DNA of 49,982 bases from the NCBI GenBank assembly GCA_944393485.1, contig CALYAJ010000004.1, positions 1 to 49,982 of the forward strand, given 5' to 3'. Below are positions 8,309 to 15,948 of the stretch, piece after piece. The DNA is from an uncultured Clostridia bacterium (GTDB lineage: Bacteria > Bacillota > Clostridia > TANB77 > CAG-508). Position numbers and translations under genes: made by a program. Below the pieces are notes generated by a model. That model worked only from the letters and a program-made list of their open reading frames with translations, was not told where the DNA came from and searched no databases. Every line of letters starts with the position of its first letter. The stretch's first letter is position 1.

Positions 8309-8794
8309 TCATTTAGGAAGCAAATTATTCCGAAGCAATATAAGCATTATAAATATTGGAATAATTACTTGTGGTGTAAAAATTACCTTTTTCCATAGTG
8401 AAAAATTTGGAATAATATTTACCACTTTACCAACCAAATCGCTTTTATTCATCGGTTCATCTTCTGTATTGTTTGCGTCTCCTTTAGTAATAAAATTTTC
8501 TTCTTCAATCCTAATTAATCTATGTGTTATAAATGCATTATCTTTATTGCAAACAATAATATCATTTTCATTTACTTCATTTGTTACTTTAACAATAATT
8601 ACATCTCCAACATCAATTGTTGGCTCCATACTACCTGTGGCTACTTCAAAAAAAGTATATCCAAAAATATTTGCGTATGGTTTATTAAAAACCTTAATTT
8701 GAATAAAATAATATATCGCTAAAATTATAATTATTGTTACTAATATAATTAAAACATTTAAAATATATCCTAATATCTTTGATAGTTTTTTCAA
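8309..8794 (-). CDS. sipW: SipW-type signal peptidase I
   Basis: A 161-residue protease of family S26, the ER/SipW subclass. Membrane segment at about 9-30, catalytic Ser55 in VATGSMEPT, box GDVIIV, general-base His91 in ITHRLI, TKGDANNTED at 103-112 with the conserved Asp residues, and a C-terminal membrane segment at about 136-156. It is expected to sit in the membrane and remove SipW-class signal peptides from the exported proteins of this locus. The start is TTG at 8794, chosen because AGGAG lies six bases upstream and no in-frame ATG is nearby. The next gene upstream ends 9 bp away. Confidence 0.88.
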   Translation of the reverse strand: MKKLSKILGYILNVLIILVTIIIILAIYYFIQIKVFNKPYANIFGYTFFEVATGSMEPTIDVGDVIIVKVTNEVNENDIIVCNKDNAFITHRLIRIEEENFITKGDANNTEDEPMNKSDLVGKVVNIIPNFSLWKKVIFTPQVIIPIFIMLILLRNNLLPK

Positions 8795-8803
8795 AGCAAT
8801 CTC

Positions 8804-9409
8804 CTAACCATCGTATTCTTCAATCGTTTCACCAAGATACTGGCTAACTTTTATTTCAACAGGAATTTTAATTTGATTATTTGGCTTTTCACCAATTTCT
8901 ATATCTTTTAAATCATTATCTTCCCATTTAACATTCACTTGTATATTATCCGTTGTCCCTTTTTTTATGTCATCAAGTAAAATTGTTCCTGTATACGTAT
9001 TTTCATCAGTACAAATTAAATTTTTTCTATTATTTTTTTCTTCAACTGACACTATTTCTATATTAGTATCATCAATATATTGTGTATCTATGGTTATTTC
9101 GTATTTAATAGATACATCTGTATCAGATGGATCTATTAAAATATTAAAATTACCATTTAAACCAGGCGCTAGTTTACCTGGTTCAACTCCTTGTGATTCG
9201 TCTACATTTAATGCATCTATTGTAAAGCTTTTTACAGTTGGCGAAGATATATCAGTATTATTTACCACAATTTTCCATGTTGCATTATCTACTTTCATAT
9301 CTCCAGAGAATTCACTTGTAAAAGTAGCATATGTATAAATTATTGCACAAACTACAAATATTGTTAATAATATTAAAAATAAAACTATTATCATCTTTTT
9401 TTTATTCAT
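8804..9409 (-). CDS. SipW-type exported TasA/camelysin-like protein
   Basis: A 201-residue protein that begins at ATG 9409, overlapping the end of the upstream gene by 8 bp, with AGAGGA eight bases upstream; longer in-frame extensions lie inside that gene and are unlikely. It has a basic start, a hydrophobic segment (about 6-24) and IIYTYATFTSEFSGD, a good SipW-class cleavage region (compare T-Y-A-x-F in known SipW substrates). The mature part shows APGLNGNFNILIDPSDTDVS and other beta strands typical of TasA/camelysin-like fibre proteins. It is the closest match in the window to a classical SipW substrate and sits directly between the dead and the active peptidase genes. Confidence 0.75.
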   Translation of the reverse strand: MNKKKMIIVLFLILLTIFVVCAIIYTYATFTSEFSGDMKVDNATWKIVVNNTDISSPTVKSFTIDALNVDESQGVEPGKLAPGLNGNFNILIDPSDTDVSIKYEITIDTQYIDDTNIEIVSVEEKNNRKNLICTDENTYTGTILLDDIKKGTTDNIQVNVKWEDNDLKDIEIGEKPNNQIKIPVEIKVSQYLGETIEEYDG

Positions 9410-10181
9410 TTGAATTATCCTCTGTTTTTGTTTTCTTAGTCTTTTGAGCTTCAGCTTTTGTTTCAACATTCTTTTTTACTGAAGTCTTTTTACTAGTAGA
9501 TTTTTTAGCTGATGTACTAGTTTTATTTGATGCCTCTTTCTTAGTTCCAGTATTCTTTTTTTCTATATTTTTTTTAGATTCTTTTTTTAATGGTTCCTCT
9601 ATTACTTTTTTCTCTTTTACTTTAATGTCGTTTTTACTTTTAGTGTCATCATCATCTTCTTCGTCATCTTCTGCTTCTTTTCCCTCTCTAATTTCTGTAA
9701 ATACAACTGTAATTTCATATATAAATGCTAATAAAGAAGGGAAAACGATTAAAATTAAGAATCCCCATTTTGATTCTAACACACCAAGTACTGTACCGAC
9801 AGTGGAAATTTTTGTTACATCTCCAGCATTTCCTAAAACATATTCACTTGAAATAGATCTATCTCCATCAATTGCATATGTATATTCTGAATCATTTACT
9901 TTTTCTATATTTTGAACTGTTGCTAAAGTAACCTCAACAACATCACTAGAAGAATTGTAAAAGAAAATTGTATCTCCTTCTCTTATTCTTTTACTTTTAT
10001 CTACAATTACTAAATCTCCTTTATTAAATGTAGGTTCTAGTTCTTCATTATCTATAATAACTAAAGAAGTATCTCCAAATTCTGAAACCTTATACTCATT
10101 AAAAGATAGCAGACATATTGTTACAAATACTGCTATTATTGCATAAATTATAAATATTAAATTTCCTATTGTTTTTTTCAT
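9402..10181 (-). CDS. Catalytically dead S26 (SipW-like) signal-peptidase homologue
   Basis: A 259-residue protein with the SipW layout: membrane segment 7-26, an extracellular S26-like core (EELEPTFNKGDLVIVDKS, EGDTIFFYN), and a second membrane segment at about 138-162. The catalytic Ser of GSMEPT is replaced by Glu47 (NEELEPT) and the general-base His of THR by Leu86 (VTLATV), so it should not cleave peptides. The cytoplasmic tail (about 165-259) is a long low-complexity run of Glu/Asp, then Lys/Thr/Ser/Ala. It is the first gene of the operon, with GGGGAGG before ATG. A regulatory or scaffolding role in signal-peptide recognition is inference. Confidence 0.8.
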   Translation of the reverse strand: MKKTIGNLIFIIYAIIAVFVTICLLSFNEYKVSEFGDTSLVIIDNEELEPTFNKGDLVIVDKSKRIREGDTIFFYNSSSDVVEVTLATVQNIEKVNDSEYTYAIDGDRSISSEYVLGNAGDVTKISTVGTVLGVLESKWGFLILIVFPSLLAFIYEITVVFTEIREGKEAEDDEEDDDDTKSKNDIKVKEKKVIEEPLKKESKKNIEKKNTGTKKEASNKTSTSAKKSTSKKTSVKKNVETKAEAQKTKKTKTEDNSNE

Positions 10182-10197
10182 TTTTTCCTCCCCTTAG

Positions 10198-10216
10198 TTA
10201 ACATTAATTATGTTAA
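10198..10216. promoter_or_regulatory. Inverted repeat in the operon leader
   Basis: TTAACAT (10198-10204) and ATGTTAA (10210-10216) are separated by five bases. The site lies in the 5' untranslated region of the SipW/McrB operon, about 20-38 bases after the expected transcription start. It could be an operator. It is also AT-rich enough to occur by chance. Confidence 0.35.
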
Positions 10217-10242
10217 TTTTTCTTTAGTTTTTTTCTTGTTTT

Positions 10243-10271
10243 ACTATAACATAACGATTTTTCTTTTTCAA
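10243..10271 (-). promoter_or_regulatory. SigA-type promoter of the SipW/McrB-like operon
   Basis: On the minus strand TTGAAA (-35, 10266-10271), a 17-bp spacer and TATAGT (-10, 10243-10248) precede the gene starting at 10181. The leader is about 55 bases long. This is the only clear promoter I see before the nine-gene operon. Confidence 0.65.
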
Positions 10272-10289
10272 CTTTTTTAGATATTTTTA

Positions 10290-10318
10290 TTGCTTTAAAT
10301 TACATAAATGTTTATAAT
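10290..10318 (+). promoter_or_regulatory. SigA-type promoter
   Basis: TTGCTT (10290-10295), a 17-bp spacer and TATAAT (10313-10318) precede the plus-strand gene at 10358. It is divergent from the operon promoter at 10243-10271. Confidence 0.6.
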
Positions 10319-10357
10319 AATATTACATATAATAAAAATTTTCATGGAGGAATACAA

Positions 10358-11191
10358 ATGATTAAATTTTCTACTAAAGATGATTTGCTGAAAACAATTG
10401 AATTAGAGCAAAAATCAATTAATCTTCATATTAGTAGTCAAATAAGTTTAAGTAATGAATTAGTATCTTCTATAAATTCAATTACGGAAAATAATTTTAA
10501 TGATTTTACAAAATATATAATAAATATAAAAAATAACATTGGATTATTTAATACACTTAACGAAAAATTAGATATTTTAAAGGAAGAAAATAATGATGAT
10601 AAAATAAAATATATTATAAATGATTATAATCAAATATATGTGTCATCTATTAATAACATTTTTTCTTCTAATTTAGAAATTCAAAGATTTATTGATAATT
10701 TACCTACTAATAACGAAAATATAAATGTTGAGAATAAAATTAATAATATTACATATCTTGAAAATACTTTACTTATTTCTGAGGTTGCTAAAGTTGTAAT
10801 TTTACCATATACACTAAAAGCATTAAATGAAAAACTTTCAACTTCTTCAGAATATAAAAATATAAATGAAATAATTAATGAAGAATATACTATACCTTTA
10901 GTTTATTATAAACATACTGCAATTTGTAGATTTAAAGAAGCAATGAAATTAGCTTTAACCAAAGATAAAACATCATATTTTAAAGCTCTTTCTTTAGCAA
11001 TTGAATGTCTAACAAATTACAACCTACATCCAGCAATTATAACTGCATGTAACTCACTTGATGATTTGGATATATATTTATCTTGCTTAGAAGATAATCA
11101 ATTAGATGATTTTAAAATATTTAATATAAAATATGAAATGCTACCAAAAGTAGTTAAAGTAAAAGATAATATTATAACTCAAAATACATAA
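10358..11191 (+). CDS. Unrecognised helical cytoplasmic protein
   Basis: A 277-residue protein rich in Asn, Ile, Leu and Lys, without signal peptide, membrane segment or recognisable motif. Residues 1-150 look like long amphipathic helices (leucines and isoleucines at heptad-like spacing), followed by a second helical part containing YYKHTAICRFKEAMKLAL. ATG follows GGAGG with good spacing, a promoter lies at 10290-10318, and a terminator follows at once, so it is a single-gene unit. It is divergent from the SipW/McrB-like operon; a link to that system is only positional. I do not recognise the family. Confidence 0.55.
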   Translation: MIKFSTKDDLLKTIELEQKSINLHISSQISLSNELVSSINSITENNFNDFTKYIINIKNNIGLFNTLNEKLDILKEENNDDKIKYIINDYNQIYVSSINNIFSSNLEIQRFIDNLPTNNENINVENKINNITYLENTLLISEVAKVVILPYTLKALNEKLSTSSEYKNINEIINEEYTIPLVYYKHTAICRFKEAMKLALTKDKTSYFKALSLAIECLTNYNLHPAIITACNSLDDLDIYLSCLEDNQLDDFKIFNIKYEMLPKVVKVKDNIITQNT

Positions 11192-11231
11192 AAAGAATCA
11201 AAATATAAAATTATTTTGATTCTTTTTTTCT
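11191..11231. terminator. Bidirectional intrinsic terminator
   Basis: AAAAGAATCAAAATA (11191-11205) pairs with TATTTTGATTCTTTT (11212-11226) around a six-base loop, followed by a T-run on the plus strand. It separates the convergent genes 10358-11191 and 11232-12293 and fits tightly between their stop codons. Confidence 0.85.
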
Positions 11232-12293
11232 TTATTCTGTCTTAGGTTCTTCACATATTTCTTCTGGCATATTTTCATATAGTGGAATTATAAAATTAAA
11301 TTCTGAATCTACTGTATTAGATTCTTCATATTGATTTAGTAGCATTACTGCTTCAGAACCTGGAGCTATTAAATTTTGCATATATTGATTTGTATATAAT
11401 TTGTCTTTTTTAATAATATCAAATTTTTGTAAATATAATGTACTTTGTCCCTTACTTATATATTTAGTATTTAAAAAATCTATTCCTCCTAAAATAGCTT
11501 TTTCTAGTGTATCCCAATTTTGTGAATATGCATATTCTGCTGCATTTTCTAGTATTGTAGATGTAGAATTACCAGAAGCTGCAATATTAAATGGATTGTA
11601 TACTACTTTTCCATTATATTCATAACCTCTAGATAGTTTAGTACCTGATTTTCCTTGTTCTTGAATTAATCTAGAAACTATAAAATAAGCATCTATATCA
11701 GCATTTTTTCCAGCTTCTAAAATTGCATTTGCAATACTTTCACCTTCTAAAAAACTATCGTCTGTTCTACCCATAATTCCTTGAACAGTTTGAGCATCTT
11801 CATTAAAAGTTAATTCTTTAAATTGAAAAATTCTTTCATCATTAATTATATTCCTTGGATCCATTCTATATTCTATTGCCTTTGTTGATGCACATACCCA
11901 GTCACCAGTATCATATGTTTTGTCTTTATCTTTTTCACATTGCCATTCACCAGAATAATTTGAAGAATATGGAACCAAATTTAATGGAGATGTTCTTGTA
12001 TCAGAGTGGTCTTCATGTCTTATTACACTATTCCAGTCTAGTTTTGTATATAATAATGTAAAAGTCCAATTAGGATGTTTTTCTTTTAATTCATCTATTA
12101 ATTCTTTATATTTCGGATATCTTGTATCGTCTAAGTTTGTACCATCATATGTAACAAGTTTTTGTTTCGACAAATTAGTAATAATAATTGGTGTAGCAAT
12201 AATTATAACTAATAATATTATTGCAATTAATATTTTAGTTTCTCTTGGTATATATTTAATCTTTTTTAGTATTGCATTAAAATTTATTTTCAT
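11232..12293 (-). CDS. Membrane-anchored glucosaminidase-type cell-wall hydrolase
   Basis: A 353-residue protein; ATG at 12293 (MKINFNAIL) has GGAAGG upstream and is preferred over a start 39 bases earlier. A single membrane segment at about residues 22-40 is followed by an extracellular region, KHPNWTFTLLYTKLDW, which often precedes the enzyme domain in clostridial wall hydrolases. The glucosaminidase-like domain then runs from about 140 to 300, with the conserved helix DAYFIVSRLIQEQGKSGT carrying the likely catalytic Glu, and YNPFNIAASG (the NPFNIGA motif of the LytD/endo-beta-N-acetylglucosaminidase family). It should cut the glycan strands of peptidoglycan. A signal-anchor rather than a cleaved signal is likely. 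Confidence 0.82.
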   Translation of the reverse strand: MKINFNAILKKIKYIPRETKILIAIILLVIIIATPIIITNLSKQKLVTYDGTNLDDTRYPKYKELIDELKEKHPNWTFTLLYTKLDWNSVIRHEDHSDTRTSPLNLVPYSSNYSGEWQCEKDKDKTYDTGDWVCASTKAIEYRMDPRNIINDERIFQFKELTFNEDAQTVQGIMGRTDDSFLEGESIANAILEAGKNADIDAYFIVSRLIQEQGKSGTKLSRGYEYNGKVVYNPFNIAASGNSTSTILENAAEYAYSQNWDTLEKAILGGIDFLNTKYISKGQSTLYLQKFDIIKKDKLYTNQYMQNLIAPGSEAVMLLNQYEESNTVDSEFNFIIPLYENMPEEICEEPKTE

Positions 12294-12360
12294 TATTTCC
12301 TTCCTTCCTTTGTATAATATATATAATACCAATTATAATATAATTATTCAAGAAAAGAAT

Positions 12361-12627
12361 TTAATATACTGGAATTTTTAATTTCATTCCCTCTACTAAT
12401 TCAGAACTATTTAAATTATTAATATATTTTATATCTGTTACAATTGAACGAATATCCTTATTTTTATAATATGAATTAATATTTTTTTCGCTTGTAGCGA
12501 TTGACCATAAAGTATCTCCATTTACTACATATTCTGTTTTATAGGATATATCTTTTTGTGAATAAGAATTCTTTGCAACTATTGCTATTACTATAATTAT
12601 TAGAATCATTATTACTTTCTTTTTCAT
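12361..12627 (-). CDS. YneA-like LysM protein, probable SOS cell-division suppressor
   Basis: An 88-residue protein starting at ATG 12627 (MKKKVIMIL) behind an AAGGAGG site; an in-frame upstream start would reach into the promoter. A membrane segment at 4-20 is followed by a single LysM domain (VNGDTLWSIATSEKN up to LVEGMKLKIPVY), which binds peptidoglycan. The layout and size match YneA of Bacillus, a LysM protein made under SOS control to delay septation after DNA damage. Two SOS-like boxes overlap the promoter here (12643-12656 and 12675-12688), which supports the same job. lexA is not adjacent, unlike in Bacillus. The molecular target is not known from the sequence. Confidence 0.72.
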   Translation of the reverse strand: MKKKVIMILIIIVIAIVAKNSYSQKDISYKTEYVVNGDTLWSIATSEKNINSYYKNKDIRSIVTDIKYINNLNSSELVEGMKLKIPVY

Positions 12628-12642
12628 TTTTTGCCTCCTTAT

Positions 12643-12656
12643 AGAATATTTGTTCG
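12643..12656 (-). promoter_or_regulatory. SOS-like (LexA) box, proximal
   Basis: On the minus strand CGAACAAATATTCT, close to the Gram-positive consensus CGAACNNNNGTTCG with one half-site intact. It lies downstream of the -10 element of the LysM gene promoter. Confidence 0.5.
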
Positions 12657-12666
12657 CTATGAAGAT

Positions 12667-12695
12667 ATTATATAAGAACATTTGTTTTTATGCAA
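12667..12695 (-). promoter_or_regulatory. Promoter of the YneA-like gene with LexA box in the spacer
   Basis: Minus strand TTGCAT (12690-12695), a 17-bp spacer and TATAAT (12667-12672). A second SOS-like box (12675-12688, AAAACAAATGTTCT on the minus strand) sits inside the spacer, where a bound repressor would block RNA polymerase. Confidence 0.7.
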
Positions 12696-12734
12696 TAGTA
12701 AAATTAAATTTTTTTAATTTTAAATAATTATAAC

Positions 12735-12775
12735 AACAAAAAAATCAACCATAAAACATGATTGATTTTTTTGTT
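12735..12775 (-). terminator. Intrinsic terminator of the PBP gene
   Basis: AACAAAAAAATCAA (12735-12748) pairs with TTGATTTTTTTGTT (12762-12775). On the minus strand it follows the penicillin-binding protein stop at 12779 almost at once, and the stem ends in a run of T. Confidence 0.75.
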
Positions 12776-12778
12776 ATA

Positions 12779-15305
12779 TTATTCTGAAGATTCTTCATTG
12801 GGAATATCTTCCTCTTCTACCGTAGATGTACTATCATCTTCACTTGTATCTGTATTTGTATTAGAGTTAGTACTTGTATTAGTATTTGAGTTGGTATTTG
12901 AATTAATATTTGTATTCGAATTACTATTAGTATTAGTATTTCCACCTATATTGTCATCCGTATTTGTGTTACTATTAGTATTTGTATTAGTATTTGTATT
13001 TTCGTTATTATCAGTATTTAAATTATCTTCCTCTTCTTCGTCTACAATTGTTGTAACAACATTTGTATCTATTTGTGGTTCTTCTGCATCAATATCTTCT
13101 GTTATATCTTCAACAATTTCTGTTTTAGAATTATCATCTTTTTCTTCTGTCTTAACTTCTGAACCACTATGTTTATTACACAAATCAGGAACAGTAAACA
13201 TCAAGAAATATTCAGTATATGTATTTTTACATCCTGATCTAGCTTTCATACCAGTATCAGCACAAACAGTAACTTCTTGAACTAAAAATGGTTTTTCAAA
13301 TTGTTTCGTTTGAAGACCTGCATGAATTCTTGCCATTACATTTGCCCAAATTAGTCCAGCAGGATTTCTATTATTAAATTCAACTGTCTCATTTTGGTCA
13401 TAACCATACCATGTTACTGCAGTATAGTATGGAGTAAATCCACATAACCATCTATCATAATTTGAATCTGTTGTTCCCGTTTTAGCTGCTACATCCATTC
13501 CATCTATTGCACAATATGTAGCTGTACCATTTGAGCCTTTAACAGGTTGAGTTAGTAGTTCTTGTACAATAAATGCCGTTTCTTTAGAGAATACTCTTCT
13601 TTTTTCTTGTTTAGGTTTCATTAAAGTTGATCCATAATGATCATTTACTTTCTCGTAAAATACTGGTTCTATATATTCACCATTATTTGCTATTGTTGCA
13701 TAAGCTGCTGCCATCTCTAATGGACTTATTCCTTTTTGTAATCCACCTAATGCAAGAGCCAAATTATTATCCTCTTCTGTTAATGTAGATATTCCCATCT
13801 TCTCCAAATAATCCATTGCAACTTTAGGTTTTAATTCTTGCATAATCTCTACAAATGGAATATTTTGTGAAGATTCAATAGCTCTTCTTACAGTAATTTC
13901 TCCAAGTTCTTTATTATAATCATAAGGATGATATCCACCAGGAAAATCTTTAGATGTATCATCATAAATTGAAGAAGCTGTAATTATCTTTTTATTAATT
14001 GCAGGGGCTACAACAGATAGTGGCTTGATTGCAGAACCAGTTTGTCTTATACTTTGAATTGCTCTATTTAAAGAACGAGATTCAGTTTTTTCTCCAAGTC
14101 CTCCAACACATCCGTAGAACCTGTCCTGTTGTATGGTCTATTACAACCATTGCTGCCTGTGATGAATTTCCTCCTTTTTTAGATGGTCTACTATATTTAC
14201 TTTTTTCCATCTCAGTTTCAATTTGATTTTGAATTTTTTTATCTTGTGTACTTACAATTTCCAATCCAGCCATATTTATATAATTTGTTGCAAAATCAGA
14301 AGATATATTATATTTATCACTTATATCTCTTGTTATTTGATTAATAAGAGCATCAGTATGATATGAATAAACAGCATCACTTGTTTTAATTGTACCTTTT
14401 TTAAAATCAAATCCATCTTCTACTTCTTTTATTGCTTCATTATATTCATCTTGATTGATATATTCTAGCTCTAACATTTTAGAAAGTACTGTTTTAGTTC
14501 TTTTTTCTATTTTCTCAGTATTATCTTTTTCACCAAAAGGATTATATGAATTTGGTGAATTATTTATGCCAGCTAAAAAAGCACATTCTGCTAAGCTTAA
14601 GTCTTCACAATCTTTATTAAAATAATATTTACTTCCGGCTCCTACTCCATATACTCCATTACCAACATAGATTATATTTAAATATGTTTCTAATATTTCA
14701 TCTTTATTAGAAATACACTCAAGATTCCATGCTTTCCACCACTCTTTAACTTTTCTTATAATACTATCTGTATTGTCTCCTGTCATATTTTTAACTAATT
14801 GTTGAGTAATTGTACTTCCTCCATAAGATGAAGATCCAAAATGAAATATATAATTTATTATTGCAGAACCAGTTCTTTTTATATCTACTCCACTATGATC
14901 GTAAAACCTTTCATCTTCAATTGACACATATGCATTTTTTAAATCATCTGGAATTTCTGAACCTTCTACTTTAATTTGTTTTCTCTCACTTCCTAGCACA
15001 GCAAGTTCATTATCATCACTATCTACTATAACTGAATTTTCATTAACTAGCATTTCTTTCGCAATTTTTCTCCACGAATGACCCGAAACAGCCAAGCTAA
15101 TTCCTGATATAATAATTAATATTAAAATTATAAAAAATATAATTAGTTTAACTCTTTTGTTTAAAGGCTTCTTAACCTTTTTATTTTTCTTAAATCTTGA
15201 AGTTTTGCCTTTAGGAATAGTGTCTTTTGTATTCTCTCTTTCCTTTCTAAAGGCTTTAGGAACAAATTCCTCTTCTTCTTGATTCTTTATCCTTTTAGCT
15301 TTCAT
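12779..15305 (-). pseudogene. ponA: Class A penicillin-binding protein (PBP1A) broken by a one-base insertion
   Basis: The gene builds peptidoglycan with a glycosyltransferase and a transpeptidase domain at the outer membrane face. The upstream frame (15305 to about 14115) holds a basic cytoplasmic start, a membrane segment (about 52-72), and the GT51 motifs EDERFYDHSGVD and GGSTITQQLVKNM. The downstream frame (about 14113 to 12779) holds transpeptidase motifs SAIK, SQN and KTGTT and ends in an Asn/Thr-rich tail of about 80 residues. The two join at TTGQVLGCVGGLGEK if the single extra base at 14114 is skipped: the minus strand reads GTT CTA C GGA TGT GTT. The intact protein would be about 841 residues, a normal length. 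As given, translation stops soon after the shift (stop at 14082). A consensus error is as likely as a real lesion. Confidence 0.88.
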
Positions 15306-15366
15306 ATATCCACTCTTTTCTTTTATTAGTAAAATATATTATCTATATGTAAAATAAATGTTTATA

Positions 15367-15768
15367 TTATAATTTTTTTGAAAAATATACAATATTATCT
15401 GTTTCAGTAAATCCTGCAAAATTGTAAAATTCTCTTTTCTGTTTTTCTTCGGCTAAACATGTAACTGCAAATGTTTTACAACCTTTATCTTTAGCCCATT
15501 TTTCACATTTGTTTAATAACCTTTTATCTATGCCTTTATTTTTATATGTTTGTTTTAAAGTTATTTTATTCAATGTTCCTATTGGTTCTAATGATTTTTC
15601 ATCACTAATAGAACAAATTGCAAAACCAACAGGTATTTCATTTTCATAGTCTATAAATACAGCTTCATTATAGCTAGTTAAACTTTTACGAATTTCTCCT
15701 TCGATATTTTTATTATCTGCTAGAGAAAGAATTAATTCACAATCACTTATTTTGGCTTCTCTAATCAT
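15367..15768 (-). CDS. GNAT-family N-acetyltransferase
   Basis: A 133-residue protein with the GNAT fold order: MIREAKISDC start, the EIPVGFAICS strand, LNKITLKQTYKNKGIDKRLL (motif A, acetyl-CoA pyrophosphate loop with the Q/R-x-x-G-x-G/A pattern weakened to QTYKNKGI) and the YNFAGF segment near the end typical of motif B. It should transfer an acetyl group from acetyl-CoA to an amine; the substrate is not predictable. Strong AGGAGG site before ATG. It is a single gene with its own promoter (15793-15821). Confidence 0.82.
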   Translation of the reverse strand: MIREAKISDCELILSLADNKNIEGEIRKSLTSYNEAVFIDYENEIPVGFAICSISDEKSLEPIGTLNKITLKQTYKNKGIDKRLLNKCEKWAKDKGCKTFAVTCLAEEKQKREFYNFAGFTETDNIVYFSKKL

Positions 15769-15792
15769 ATGTACTCCTCCTTTTACATCTGT

Positions 15793-15821
15793 ACTATACC
15801 AAAAAATAACTTTTTTTACAA
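15793..15821 (-). promoter_or_regulatory. SigA-type promoter of the GNAT gene
   Basis: Minus strand TTGTAA (15816-15821), a 17-bp spacer and TATAGT (15793-15798), located 25 bases before the start codon. Confidence 0.6.
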
Positions 15822-15902
15822 TAGCATAATTTTTAAATATTTATTAACATTATATTAATTTAAGGTACCGCAAAAATCTTTAAATACGTTAAATTAGACT
15901 AA

Positions 15903-15933
15903 ATAAAACAAAAAGCAGATCCTTATGATCTGC
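15903..15933 (-). terminator. Intrinsic terminator of mnmA
   Basis: GCAGATC (15915-15921) pairs with GATCTGC (15927-15933) around five bases; on the minus strand the stem is followed by TTTTTGTTTT. It lies 16 bases after the mnmA stop. Confidence 0.9.
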
Positions 15934-15948
15934 CAAATTATTATTTTC

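Noticed and set aside
12840-13020. Repeated TATTTGTATT-type pattern that looks like a tandem repeat or CRISPR-like array
   Set aside because: It is the coding sequence of the Asn/Thr/Ser-rich C-terminal tail of the penicillin-binding protein; units are irregular with no spacer structure.
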